From Porphyra umbilicalis (lineage: Eukaryota; Rhodophyta; Bangiophyceae; Bangiales; Bangiaceae): a stretch of 64,000 nucleotides of DNA. This document shows positions 1-11,650 of the stretch, one piece after another. The notes below the pieces were generated by a model that searched no databases, was not told the origin of the DNA, and worked only from the letters and a program-made list of their open reading frames with translations. Location: contig KV918878.1 in the NCBI GenBank assembly GCA_002049455.2, forward strand, positions 1 through 64,000, given 5' to 3'. How positions within the stretch are numbered: the first letter of the stretch is position 1; each line of letters starts with the position of its first letter. Made by a program: the position numbers and the translations under genes.

Positions 1-216
1 CCTCCTGTTCAGGCTTGCAGAATCAGCACTGTTCTCCTGACGGCTCTGGCAGCACGGGGGCGGTGCGACCGCGACCCCATCGACCGCCGCGCGCATGTCG
101 CGGCGTGTAGGGCACCCCTCCCCCCAGCTTGTGGATGGTCGCTGCTGGCGGTGCGCCCGGCGCAGCCGGTGTCGCAACCATTGACGTCGCAACCATTGAC
201 GTCGCTGCCGTGAGCG

Positions 217-335
217 GCGGTGGCTGTGGCGGTGGTGGCGGCATTGGCGGTGGCGGTGGCGGTGGTGGTGGCGGTGGCGGTGGCGGTGGCGGTGGCGGTG
301 GCGGTGACGGTGGCGGTGGCGGTGGCGGTAGTGGT
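217..335. repeat. (GGTGGC)n simple repeat
   Basis: Hexamer-like GGTGGC/GGCGGT repeat with a few interruptions. It gives long Gly-rich or Pro-rich open frames on both strands that I do not treat as genes. The rest of 1-376 shows no supported gene. Confidence 0.9.
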
Positions 336-376
336 GACAACGGCACCGGGCACCCCCCCCCCCCCTGACTGGCGCC

Positions 377-2035
377 ATGGGCCGTGTCCCTGACGCGGCC
401 GCTGCCGCCATCGACCACCCGCCGCCCTACCCCTCCCCCGGCTGTTGGCGCTCGCCGCCGGCCTTGGCGGCATCCAACTCGCGTGGGCGGTCCAAATCGG
501 GTACGTCACCAAGTCGCTGTTGCAGCTCGGCATGCCCCCCGCCGCCGTCTCGTACGCGTGGCTCGCCGGCCCCATGGCCGGCATTGTCGTGCAGCCGCTC
601 GTCGGCGCCGCGTCGGACCGGTGCACGTCGCCCTACGGCCGCCGCCGCCCGTTTATCGTTGCGGGCGCGGCCGTGGCGGTGGCGTGCCTCCTCGCCTTTT
701 CCCACGCGCGCGCCCTCGGCGTCGCTGCAGGCGACGCGCCCGCGGCGGGGGCGGACGGCCACCCCGCGGCTTGGCCATTGGCGTCGTGTCGTTTTGGGCG
801 TTGGACTTTGCCATCAACGCGGCAATGGGGCCCCTCCGCGCGCTGCTCATGGACGTGGTGCCGCCGTCGCAGCAGGGCGCGGGCAACGCTGCGTATGCGT
901 TTATGTCGGGGCTCGGCAACTTTGGGGGGAACACGCTGGGGAGTTTGCCCCTCGGCTCGTACGCGCCGGCCGCGTGGGCGCTCACCGACGTGCAGGCGCT
1001 GTACGGGTTGGCGGCGGCGGTGCTGGTCGTGACCATTGGGCTGTGCGTTGGGTGCACGACAGAGGTGCCGCTGACTGGGGGGCGGGTCGCCGGCCCGTCG
1101 GCGGCCGACGCGGAGCACGGCACGGGTGGCGGCAATGTCAGCGGCGGGGGCGGCGGTGGCGGCGGCGGCGCCCACGCTGGCTACGCGCCGCTGCGGTCGG
1201 CGCCCGCTGTGGCCGACGAGGCGGCGGCGTCGTCTGGGGCGGTCCCTCCCCCCACTGCCCCCGCCCCCCCCCACCCCCTCCGCGGGGCACCTGGGCGACG
1301 CTCATCGCCGCCGCGTGGTCGGCACCCTTCCCATTTTGGCGCCTCTTTGTGGTCCAGTGCTTGACGTGGACGGCGTGGTTTGCCCTCTTTATCTACGCCA
1401 CGTCCTGGCTCGGCGGCGACGTCCTCGGCGGCGTGGCCGACGCGCCCCCCGGCACCGCGCCGCGGGCAACCTACGACCGCGGCGTGCGGTGGGGCAATGG
1501 CGGCCTCGCCGCGCAGGCGGTTGTGTCGGTCGTCTACGCCACCGCCCTGCCGGCGCTGCTGCGGTCGGCGGGCGCGCCCGCCGTCTACGCGGGCGGGCAC
1601 GTGGTGCTCGGCGGGGCGCTGGTTGGGATGCTCGTCCTGGGCGCGGGCGCCGCGGCACGCGCCGCCGCCGCGGCGGCGGTGCCCGCCGACGCGGCGGCGG
1701 GCGACGCCTTTACCGCCCGTGCCGCCGCTGCGGTCGCCCTCCTGGCGATAACGGGCGTGCCGTGGGCGACGACCATGACCGTGCCGTGGGCGCTCATGGG
1801 CGCCGCCGTCACGCACGCGGCGGCGGCCGACGGGGCGCCCGCGTCGGCGGGCGTCTACGCGACGCTCTTCAACCTCAGCCAGTGCTTCCCCGAAGTCGCC
1901 GTGTCCCTCGTGTCGGCGCAGCTGGTGCGTGGGGGGGCCTCCCAGGGGCAGGTGCTCGGTGCGGCGGGGGCGGTCGCCTTGGGGGGGGCCGCCCTCATCT
2001 ACGCGTGGCCGCTGGAGCGGCGTCGGGCGGGGTGA
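377..2035 (+). CDS. Sucrose/SLC45-type MFS transporter, frame interrupted
   Basis: Membrane transporter of the glycoside-pentoside-hexuronide/SUT (SLC45) group, expected to co-transport a sugar with protons. Recognisable pieces are the first helices with the GRRRPFI loop (about 640-660), the helix-loop stretch FWALDFAINAAMGPLRALLMD (about 795-855), a Gly-rich central loop (about 1130-1170), and the second half beginning LTWTAWFALFIYATSWLGG (about 1360) and ending near a typical C-terminal NLSQCFPE stretch. The most likely start is ATG 377 (GCCATGG context). The coding frame then changes at about 431-440, about 765 and about 1255-1290. All three steps are in the same direction (each like a one-base loss) and lie in or near C/G runs. 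They may be assembly errors or true breaks. Introns are an alternative for the last one. Family assignment is fairly secure; substrate is unknown. Confidence 0.7.
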   Translation: MGRVPDAAAAAIDHPPPYPSPGCWRSPPALAASNSRGRSKSGTSPSRCCSSACPPPPSRTRGSPAPWPALSCSRSSAPRRTGARRPTAAAARLSLRARPWRWRASSPFPTRAPSASLQATRPRRGRTATPRLGHWRRVVLGVGLCHQRGNGAPPRAAHGRGAAVAAGRGQRCVCVYVGARQLWGEHAGEFAPRLVRAGRVGAHRRAGAVRVGGGGAGRDHWAVRWVHDRGAADWGAGRRPVGGRRGARHGWRQCQRRGRRWRRRRPRWLRAAAVGARCGRRGGGVVWGGPSPHCPRPPPPPPRGTWATLIAAAWSAPFPFWRLFVVQCLTWTAWFALFIYATSWLGGDVLGGVADAPPGTAPRATYDRGVRWGNGGLAAQAVVSVVYATALPALLRSAGAPAVYAGGHVVLGGALVGMLVLGAGAAARAAAAAAVPADAAAGDAFTARAAAAVALLAITGVPWATTMTVPWALMGAAVTHAAAADGAPASAGVYATLFNLSQCFPEVAVSLVSAQLVRGGASQGQVLGAAGAVALGGAALIYAWPLERRRAG

Positions 2036-2642
2036 GCCGCCGACCGCGTGGCCGCGGCGCCGTGGCGCGGGGCCGGTGCATTCGTCCACGTCCCTTCCTT
2101 GGTTGTGCGTGGGGTTTTCGTTTTTGTTGTTGACAGGGTGTTCCTTTATTTTGGTTCTTTTATTGTTGAGAGCGCTGTGGGGTACTGTGTTGGCGTGCCT
2201 TCATGCCGTCAGTAGTGGAGCACACTGGCCAAGGATGTTTCGGTTCTGGCTGTGGGTGCGGCGGCATGGTCTCGGCCGTGGCGCCCCCGCTTTTCGGTTG
2301 TCCTCCTTCCTCCCGACCAAGGACGTGGTGCATGCCGACGCACGGCCCTCGCTGCGAGGCGCTGGGCAGCGACGACGTCTGTCGACTTGCCCCGTGCCAC
2401 CGAGTGGCCGCGACCACTACCCCGTGCGACAGCACACGCTCGCCCGCGTGCCGTTGGGTGAGCCACGTGCGGTGGCCACGAGCGGTCACCGTCTGAAGGC
2501 GACCGCTCCATTGAATCCCATCAACTCCATGTTTCTTTACGCCTCCAGCAGTGTCCTACTCCCGCAAACAAAAAGACAAAAAAAAAAACCGTGCATGCAG
2601 TGTCGGTGCGCACGTCAACACACCGACAGACGACCAACCACT
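2036..2642. other. Non-coding stretch downstream of transporter
   Basis: No supported gene. It contains a T-rich stretch just after the transporter stop (about 2100-2165) that could hold 3'-UTR sequence, and a run of A at about 2575-2590. It ends where duplicated segment A begins. Confidence 0.6.
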
Positions 2643-4716
2643 CTGCCGCGCTCTGGCCGCCGCTCAACACAAGCAAGCAGGCGCTCTCGTTCTGGTTCCG
2701 ACATACCAACCACGACGGCCGCACGAGGCGCCAGTCACAAACCCTTCACACCCCATCGCACCACTTACTCATCGCGACCCCACCACCGCCTACCCCAAGA
2801 GGGCGAGGTGGACGTCAACCCACAGGCCGCCACATGAGGTGGTCGGCCACCGGGTCGGCTGCGGTCCCGCTTAAAAGTTACTGATAAAGTGGCTGTGCAG
2901 CGGGCAGGTCGTGCGCAACGAAAGCCCGAACGACATCAGCCAGCAAGTAGCGCCACGCCACAATAAAGACAGAGGCGCCAACACGTCGACCGGAGAGTTA
3001 GTTGTCGTCCATCCACTGACATGGACCTCGGGTGCGCGATCCGCGACGACAAATCTGCCGCGCTCACCCCTTGGCGATAAGCCCACAAACATAGAGCACC
3101 GCACGCGACGCGACTCTCCCAGTCATCTCCCCACACCCACAAGACCCCCGCCTCCACCCCGCACCGAGCAACCGCTGCAGCGTCCACATACCTGACAAAT
3201 TCTCTCTCGCTCACCCGCCCGTCCCCCCCAACGTCGACCATGCGGAAGACGGCAGCGGCGTCGGCGGCACCCATGCGCACGCCGAGCAAGTTGAGGGCGC
3301 GGTGGAACTCAGACACGTCCAGGTAGCCGTTGCGGTCCTCGTCCAGATGTCGAAACGCTTCGGCCGCCCGCGCCTGCTTGGCCGCAATGTCCCCATACCC
3401 GCTGCCGTGCGCGCCGGGCGCCGTCGGAGGCACTCCCATCGGGGGGGGCCCGTAGCCCGGTGCGCCCCCATAGCCGCCGCTGACCGGCGGGTAACCACCG
3501 CCGCCGCCATACGCGGGCGGCGCGTTGCCGCCATACCCCCCGCCGGGGGGCGGCGGGGGGCCGTACCCCCCCCGTACGACGGCGGCGCGCCCGGCGGCGG
3601 GCCATTCGGGGCACCCCCAAAGTACCCACCGCCCGGCGGCGGGGGGCCGCCATACCCCACCGGCGGCGGGGGTCCCACATACCCCCCGTACGGCGCCGCC
3701 GAACCGGGCGGCGGGGGGCCATAGCCCATACCAGGCTGCGGCGGGGCGCCGCCGTAACCGCCCCCGCCGGGCGGTGGCGCGCCATACGCCGGCGACGGAG
3801 GCGCACCGTACGGCAGCGGGGGCGCGCCGTGTGGGGGCGCGCCGTGGGGGGGCGCGCCGTGGGGGGGCGCCCCCCCGTACGGAGGCGCGCCGCCGGCCGG
3901 CGGGTAGCCCGACGCTGGGGGGGGGGCCCCCGGCGGCGGATAACCGCCGCTGGCACTCGGCGGGTAGGCGCCACCCGGCGGCGGCGGGTAGCCGCCGCCG
4001 GGCGCGCCGCCTGGCGGCGGATACCCCGGGAAGCCCCCAGACGACGCGGGGGGGGCCGACGGCGACGCGCCGGGTACGTAGCTGGTGGTTGACGAGTAGT
4101 GCGGGGGATTGGGCGGGTTGTACGACATGGTGGGCGACGGGTGGGGGCGGGACGCGGACAAGGTCCGGGGCCGGGAGAAGGGGGGTGGCGTGGGGGGACC
4201 GCCCACGATAGAACCACCCGCCGGATCGGGGCGTGTCAAACGACCGACAAGGGTAGTGAGAGACGGGGTGGCGTCGTGGCAACCGAGCGCGGCCACGAGG
4301 GGGCGGTTCGAGTGCACTCTTATCGACGAGGACGGCCGCCGCAGGTGGAGACAGCGGCAGCCAGCCGATCGAGGGGCTGACCTGTGCGTGACACTGCTGC
4401 CGCTGTAGGATGGGGTGGGGGGGGTGGGGTGGACCGGACGCGTCTCTGCCAACGAGGACGCTGTCGCTGTCCAGCCCCGTCCTGGATTGCTTGCAAACAG
4501 CCCTCGCGAGGCCTGTCTTGCTGACGGAACGCCTCGCAACAACAATTGGTGCAACAAGGTCCCCAGAGTGACGGCTGAAATTAAACTGAAAACGCGTTTG
4601 TGGAACTGCGGGCACGTTCGCGAAGATACCCTGGCCTTAATTTTCTAAACAAAAGGAAGTCAGTGTGTCCAGGTAATTTAAAGCAATGTCCAGCCAACGG
4701 CGAGTGGCCTCTGTTT
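2643..4716. repeat. Segmental duplication, segment A copy 1
   Basis: Near-identical to 28,603-31,073 in the same orientation, apart from scattered substitutions, a roughly 10-bp indel near 2735/28,700, homopolymer differences, and a 381-bp insertion present only in copy 2. It carries the EF-hand gene. In this copy segment A runs straight into segment B at about 4,716, so the junction is the unoccupied form of the site that holds a 19.9-kb element in copy 2. It also contains the empty site (4503-4510, CTCGCGAG) of the small hAT element in copy 2. Confidence 0.93.
3192..4128 (-). CDS. EF-hand protein with PGY-rich N-terminus, copy 1, first exon(s)
   Basis: Starts at ATG 4126-4128 (context CCACCATGT). 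About 240 residues of Pro/Gly/Tyr/Ala repeats (GYPPPG, GGAPP and GYGPPP types) are followed by two EF-hands. The loops read DEDRNGYLDVSE (canonical, Asp at 1, 3 and 9, Glu at 12) and DVGGDGRVSERE. The arrangement resembles penta-EF-hand/ALG-2-like or PGY-type calcium sensors; the remaining EF-hands would be in later exons that I could not place. The exon probably ends at 3192, where the frame runs into a GTATGT donor (ACATAC on the plus strand, 3186-3191). The frame shifts once near 3565, where this copy has 8 C and copy 2 has 9, so one base is probably missing here. It would bind Ca2+ and partner proteins through the Pro-rich tail. Confidence 0.7.
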
Positions 4717-4932
4717 TTCCTTCTCTACTGTGGCTTGGCCCCGTGAACGACGTCCTGAGCGTCCATCACGGCGGAACAATGCTCGTCGTCACTCGGGTGG
4801 CTACCTCCAGCCCCCCTCCGAGGCAATCAGACTGCCGGAGGACACGCTGTGGGCGTGTACATCGGCCGCCCGCACCCCACTTAAAATCGGCGGCTGACCG
4901 GCGGCAGCATCGCCCGTGGCGGCCGCCGCCAC

Positions 4933-5996
<1,064 letters not shown>

Positions 5997-6883
5997 TAGG
6001 GTTGTGCAACACGCCCCTTTTTGAAGGGCGTGCGGTCGTGACACGTTAAGACACTCCCTAAACACGCCCTTAAACACTAAACACGCCCAGCACGTCCTAA
6101 AGTAACACCCATAAAAGTTCCAAGTAGCACCTGCCAATGCTCTGCCGAAACCGCTCCATACGATACACAATCCTACAACGTCGTGTCAAACACATCCTTG
6201 AGCAGCAAGTTGGTCTGACGAGGACCGCGGCCGCTGCCTGCCGCGCTCGACGCCTCACCCACCGCAGCAGCGACACCCTCCGCACCGACGCTCCGCGCCA
6301 CGTAAGCCTCGCAAATGCTCACAAGATCAGACTCTCGGAGGCGAGGCGGCTGGCTGGCGCCGTTGACTTCCGACGCTTCGTCGTTCGCTGTCGCCTCTCC
6401 CCGCACGCGGCATGCCTGGGACACCCCGTCCAACTCTTGCTGTATGCTGCTGGCGTCGGATGCCAGGCCTGCGACCGCACCCGCGTCAGTGTCGTTCTCG
6501 TTGTCCGCAGCGAGGGGGGGGCTCCACTTGCCCTCGACGTCATCATCGGGGTCCACCATTCCGACGGCATCTTGACCAAAAGCGCCCATGCGGGACCCCG
6601 GTGACACCGTCCGGCGCGGCGCTGCCTCTTTGGCCAGAGCAGCTCGCATTTGCAGCACCACCTTGGTCATGTCGGTCAATCGGTGGGAGTCGAGTCGGTT
6701 GCAATCCCTACACGACCACCTCACTGCAGCCAGCCTAATAAGTTCACATGAACCTGTAATTAAACACGCCTAAAACACGCCCCATGTTTGGGCAGGCGTG
6801 CTGGCGTGACACGCCCTAAACACGCGATAAAATACGCCCTGGGCGTGTCCGTGAACACGCCTTGGGCGTGTTGCACAACCCTA
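5997..6883. mobile_element. Non-autonomous hAT-like element, 887 bp
   Basis: Terminal inverted repeats begin TAGGGTTGTGCAACACGCCC and are flanked by a perfect 8-bp target duplication CTAGGCAC (5989-5996 and 6884-6891), the hallmark of hAT transposons. The subterminal regions are packed with CACGCCC/GGGCGTG motifs, as is common for hAT transposase binding. Inside is a 183-codon minus-strand ORF but no recognisable transposase catalytic core or dimerisation domain. The same element is at 52,210-53,096 in the duplicated segment. Confidence 0.88.
6173..6724 (-). CDS. ORF inside hAT-like element (copy 1), unidentified
   Basis: A 183-codon frame reading toward the left end of the element. It has an N-terminal CxxC-like WSCRDCNRL, an acidic centre with DPDDD, and the C-terminal RESDLVSICEAYVARSV. 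No ATG context stands out, and a splice acceptor (CTGCAG) precedes it, so it may be one exon of a longer gene or a remnant of the parent element. The equivalent frame in the second copy (52,386-52,937) is also open with roughly a dozen amino-acid differences. I do not recognise the family. Confidence 0.4.
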   Translation of the reverse strand: MRWSCRDCNRLDSHRLTDMTKVVLQMRAALAKEAAPRRTVSPGSRMGAFGQDAVGMVDPDDDVEGKWSPPLAADNENDTDAGAVAGLASDASSIQQELDGVSQACRVRGEATANDEASEVNGASQPPRLRESDLVSICEAYVARSVGAEGVAAAVGEASSAAGSGRGPRQTNLLLKDVFDTTL

Positions 6884-6891
6884 CTAGGCAC

Positions 6892-9800
6892 ACAACCCGG
6901 TGGATGTCCACTGACACTTTCCCTCGCGAAAAAACGGAGCGCAGAGGTGACCTCCGTCCACAAGAGTCGAGCAAAGTGTCCCACTGGTGTTTCATAAGTA
7001 CTCCCGCAACGTGCGCTAGAAGAAAAAGAAATGAAAAGGGGTCCCCCGTTGTCTTTCGGGTGTAGTACCCTTGACCTAAGGCCAGAGAAATACCCTGGAC
7101 TTGTTTACAGCATGCGAAGCAGTCACCGACGACCAGCGCAGCGGGCCCAAAACCGTGACAACAAGCACCCATGTACTGATTATCCTAGCTATTGCGCACT
7201 CAACCTCTGGGTCAGAGTCGTGCCGCCCCCCCCCAGCGCTTCACCACGCCATCCACACCCCACTACCTCCCCCTCCCCTGCTTCTGCTTGCACCCATCGC
7301 CGCCTGCTACCACCGCCGCCGCTCCCTCACCGTGCACCAGCTACCCGGCCGCCGCTACTGCCAACCCCCCTCCCGCCCTGCAACTGGCTGCCACCGCCCC
7401 ACCCCTACCCTCCACAGACCAGAAAGCATTGGGAGTGGCCGGTGTGCACAGGTCACCTAAACGGCAGTGGTCGCGGTGGGGAGGAGGGTGCGGGGGGGGG
7501 GGTGCCGACCATGGGGCGACGGGCACTAAAACGTGGCCGCTGCCCACAACGAGCAGGAGGAACGATATAAACACGGAAGGTGCCGTGGAGGGGGGAAGGC
7601 ATGGAAAAAAGGATGATACAGGGCAAGGTGCGAAAGTGGGGCCGAAATCGGGGAAAGAAAAGCAAAGACGGCGAGGTCGTCGGCGGAGTGGGTGGGCGGG
7701 GGGGGGGGGGAGGCGAGTTGAGGGACCAGTGGGGGCGTACAAGGAGAGAGGAGAGGACTCGCGAGGGTGGCAGTAGTGACAGAGTGCAATGCAAGGAGAC
7801 GGGCATATAGGGAGGGGGCGGACCGGTGACGATGGAGTCTTCAGGAAGAAAGGCCCAGGGTGGTGCGCTCGGCCAAGGAGGGTCGCTGTGTTGAGTAGTC
7901 CTCGAGTCCCCAGGAGCGCTTGGGCGGGCAACAGAGATGGATCAGACCCCCCCCTATTCTGACACATGATTGGTCCAACGACGCTGGGGGGTCTTTTTGT
8001 GGAACAGATTCACGCCCTGATTGGATCAACTCAAGTTGACTGATTTAATGAGCTCCGCGAGCGCGCCTTTTTTCTTGTCAGCAGCCACAGCTGTTGCCCT
8101 GCCAACCAATCAGACCAATGACGCTCTCGTGGCCTATCCATCGCTTCACCTCGCAACAGGCATGATGCTCACCCAGTCCTCCGCACTGTCGCCCTCCGAC
8201 TCCCCCGCCGACCGCCTCCACGTCCCATGTTTTCTTTCCAGGAACTCCCATCTTTCTTGTCGCTCCTTCCTTCTTCTCCACCTCCCCTTGCTGTCGCCTT
8301 TACTTTTTTTTCCCCTCTCCCTCCCCCCCCTTGTCCGCCTCCACGTTTGCCGCACCGCACCCATCCTCTGCTTCTATGGTTTCCTCCGCTCCCCCCTCTC
8401 ACCCGGTGGCGGAAGCAAGCCTGCCGGACAGTAGCTACAGGGACGATGGGAACGTCCAAATAGGGCTACAGTACATGTTAGTTGTAGGGGGGGGGCTAGT
8501 AAGGAGGCGGGGGGTAGCAGGAATGGGGACCTGTGGATAGGCGACGATGGAGACGGGGTGTCGGCATGACAATAGGTATTCCTGAAGGTGCGGTATTCCC
8601 AAACATGCATAGCTGAGATTGATGTGTCCAGAGCAAGTACACAAGAGGAACTCCACACTTCTGCTAACACTAGGCCGTAGGGGTGAAGAGAGAAGGTCAC
8701 AAGGTGGGGTCGGACCCCTCTCTATTGGGCCGGAAACGATGACGATCGCCGTGGCTCGAAATCCATCAGACGTGCTTCATCGACACACTTCCTTGGTCGG
8801 ACTTTCGACCGCACCGTCTCGTGGCCTCCACCGCCGACTGGCACGAGTGTCTCGGCCCGAGGCAGCCACGCCTCCCCCTTTCCTCCCCCCACCACCGGCT
8901 TTGCCAGCCGGTCCCAACGGCCTGACTGGCGGCGGTCAGGCGTCAGCAGGCGTCAGCCATCCCCATCTCGCGTCGGCGGAGGTACGGCCTGTGCGGCACC
9001 CGCCGCAGGCGCGGTGACGTCGGCGGTGGTGGCTGTTGTCGGCGCCACCGCGGGCCATTACCGTCGGGGAACCGTCAGTCGCGGTGCAGCGGGCCCGCGC
9101 CCCCTACAGTCGCTAGCGGAAACGAGTGGCTTGGGGACCCCCGTCGCTATCCCGGAGGGGCTCCCCAACCGGGCGGCCGCTCAGCCTGGTGGCCCCACAG
9201 CGCATTAAGGCCTCTACCAAAAACCCAACACAATGAGCAGGACAGCACGTCGACTTGCTGGCTGGACGCGGCGGGGTGTCCCGCACCGGATTTTGGTAGC
9301 TGTAGCCAACGGCCGTTGGCGCCAACGCACCGCGGCCGCGGCTCTCCGCCACGCGGCGCGGCACGACGCGGTAGGGCCACGCCAGCTGCGCCACTGCTGT
9401 CGGCCGACGTGCATCAAGGGTGAGCACGCGGGGGGCCATGATCATCATGGCCGCCATGATGGCCCATGAAGTAGCGGCCACGGGCCACCCGCCCGTCAAC
9501 CGTGACGGGGACGTGTGCCACCGCCTCCGACGTGTCCTGGTTGCCGCCCGCCCGCCGCGCATCGGCGGCGCCAGTGCGCTCGCCAGCACCGACACGTTTA
9601 CCAATCCGGGTGGGCGAGCGGCCCCGAGCCGGCCGCGGCCAGCCGGCCGCTGCGGTGGCGTCGGCGACCGCGGCCGCTGGACCCCCGGTGCGAATCGCGA
9701 TGTCGGCAGCGCGTGTCGCGGTGGCCGCACGCTCCGCCCCGGCTCGACGCCGCGCGTCGGAGGCTGCTTGGCGCCAACATGACATGGCGCGGCGACGCGG

Positions 9801-10235
9801 CGGGAGTGGGTGACCAGGGCGCGCACGGTGGCCCCCGGGGGGGATCCGGGGTGAGGCGTGCCCCCCGCCACGTTAGCGAGGGTCGCGGTCTGTTTTGTTG
9901 GCGTGTGGGTGCCGCCAGACAGGAGCGGCGCAATCCGCCCTTTCATCTACCGCCCGGCCTTTGTGTGGCTTCTAAAGCACTACCACCGTTGCCTCTGAGT
10001 GGACGTGCGCCCCTTCCGCCGACGGCCCGCGCTATTGACACGGTCCCTTCCCACCAGAGACGCCGGCGACGGCCGGGAGCCACCACCCTGTCGCCACGTC
10101 GGCGCGTGCCCTGACCGGCCGGGCACACGACGGTGGCGACCGTCCTGCTTCCCCCACACCCGTCGCTGTTGTGACGCATCTGCCGCGGCCCGCCGTCCCA
10201 CTTGGACGTCTCGGTGTCGGCCGGGGCCGGTCGAC
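6892..10235. other. Long non-coding part of segment B
   Basis: No gene I can support. It includes a promoter-like AT-richer patch near 6900-7150, C-rich and G-rich low-complexity stretches (7220-7800, 8250-8400), and a dense GC region 8800-10,150 with many overlapping frames. None is strengthened by comparison with copy 2 (53,105-56,452), where the same frames are broken by indels. Confidence 0.5.
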
Positions 10236-10553
10236 ATGGAGGCGGCCGCATCTTCCAGCGCCCACCCGCCGCCGCCGCCGACTAACCCAATGGTCCACTC
10301 GGCATACGAGGTGCGGGATGGCCCACTGCCAGACCTGCACGAAGAGGCGCGGGCGGGGTCGGACAAGGCCGTTACGGCGCTGCTGGCGGCTGGTGCGCCG
10401 GTGAACGCCGCCACCGACTGGGGAGACACTGCCCTACACTGGACGGCGGTCGGTGGGCACGTCAGGGTCATGCGGCAGGTCCTCGAAGCGGGCTCCAATC
10501 GTCTGTCCCGGGCCGATTTGCATCGAACCCCTATTTTCTACGCATCTCGATAG
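10236..10553 (+). CDS. Ankyrin-repeat protein, short or first exon
   Basis: Starts at ATG 10,236 and reads 105 codons. An Ala/Pro-rich start is followed by ankyrin-like repeats: the stretch around AGSDKAVTALLAAGAPVNAA, then WGDTALHWTAVGGHVRVMRQVLEAG, the classic TALHxAxxxGH and xLLxxGAxVN signatures. It ends soon after a third partial repeat. It may be a small protein or the first exon of a longer one. The 5' part (to residue about 52) is inside duplicated segment B and is repeated as a truncated fragment at 56,453. Role: protein-protein binding, partner unknown. Confidence 0.65.
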   Translation: MEAAASSSAHPPPPPTNPMVHSAYEVRDGPLPDLHEEARAGSDKAVTALLAAGAPVNAATDWGDTALHWTAVGGHVRVMRQVLEAGSNRLSRADLHRTPIFYASR

Positions 10554-11131
10554 TCGTTGATGCCCGTATCGAATCCGGTCTTCGTCGTATGTTGATACGA
10601 GAGCGGGCTATCGAGCCGTCGATGAAGCGTCGACGTTTTCTCGATGGCTCTTGACAGTAGTGACGTAGCATCACGGGTCGACCGCTGCAGGCGCCATTGA
10701 CCGCCGTACGACAGGCGCCTGCGCGCCCATAGCAGCGCCCTGCCCGTACTTTTTTTCTTGTTTTTTGTTTCGTTTCTGCCGCTGCGGGGGCTCCTGCGAC
10801 CGCTCCTGGACCGGCTCCCTGCTTAGACCCGACCGAACACGTTTCTGTTGCGGTGTGTGCGCCCACAGCGGGGCCAGTGGTTGTTGAAGCAGCGATGCAA
10901 TAATATCACTCGTAAGAACAGTGCACCTCCACTGCGACGAGCGACCCAAGCAAAACCATGCGGGTGCCAGGACTGGAAGCTCCAGTCGCCCCCCGCCCAC
11001 CCCCCGCCGCCGAACAGTGTCACGCGTTGCTGGCCACCGTCCGCCCCCCCTCCTTACTCGGCGATCCTGGTAGCGCACGTCACTGCCATGGCGCTGGCTG
11101 GTCGCCTCCTGGTCGTGGCGCCCCGTGCCGT
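10554..11131. other. Intergenic stretch
   Basis: No gene seen. A T-rich tract lies at about 10,748-10,772 and otherwise the composition is mixed. It separates the ankyrin ORF from the minus-strand ORF at 11,132. Confidence 0.5.
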
Positions 11132-11650
11132 TCACTGCTCGGCCGCCCCATCCACCAGGCGGATGCCGTTGTGAACCTCATCGTCCATAACCCAGTGCTC
11201 CTCAAAGCGGGCCTGCTCAGCCTCCAACTTCTCCAGCAGGTAATCCCCAACGTTATGGGTCCCCGCGCTGTTCTCGGCCGCATCCAGGGCGGCGCGCACA
11301 AACGCGCCGACCAGGCTGACGACCGCCACGGTGGTCTCTACCACCACCTCGTCACCGACGGCGGTCGGATGGATGATGCGCGAGCCGGCGCCCACGGCGA
11401 CGAGCGTGGCCGACGTGGCCGCCACGATTCCCTTTCGGCCGAGTGTCGACGCCATGTACTTGTCGCCGTACTTCCACAGGGCTGCCGTCCCAGGTGTGAC
11501 GGTGGCGAGCGAGATGTTGACGGCCGGGAAGTACACCTGGTTGACGCGCTTCTTGAGTGCCTGCAGGAAGTGGCCGTAGACGCGGAGAAGTGGAACGAGG
11601 GGCCGCACGAAAAACGGCGTGCCGCCTGTAGCGGTTCTAAGCACCACCAC
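11132..11650 (-). CDS. Unidentified ORF, probably a gene fragment
   Basis: About 172 codons with a normal, non-repetitive amino-acid mix, unlike the compositional frames around it. The N-terminal half is hydrophobic (PFFVRPLVPLLRVYGHFLQA). A middle stretch with GRKGIVAATSATLVAVGAGS could be membrane-associated, and the C-terminus is charged and helical (LLEKLEAEQARFEEHWVMDDE). No ATG is near the left limit of the frame, so the 5' end is probably missing or on another exon. I do not recognise the family. Confidence 0.45.
   Translation of the reverse strand: MVVLRTATGGTPFFVRPLVPLLRVYGHFLQALKKRVNQVYFPAVNISLATVTPGTAALWKYGDKYMASTLGRKGIVAATSATLVAVGAGSRIIHPTAVGDEVVVETTVAVVSLVGAFVRAALDAAENSAGTHNVGDYLLEKLEAEQARFEEHWVMDDEVHNGIRLVDGAAEQ

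Noticed and set aside
8021-8434. ORF conserved in both B copies (also 54,233)
   Set aside because: The two copies differ by frame-changing indels in the second half; composition follows a T/C-rich tract.
9113-9946. 277-codon minus-strand ORF in segment B
   Set aside because: Arg/Pro/Ala-rich; the equivalent frame in copy 2 is split at about 55,700, and no domain is visible.
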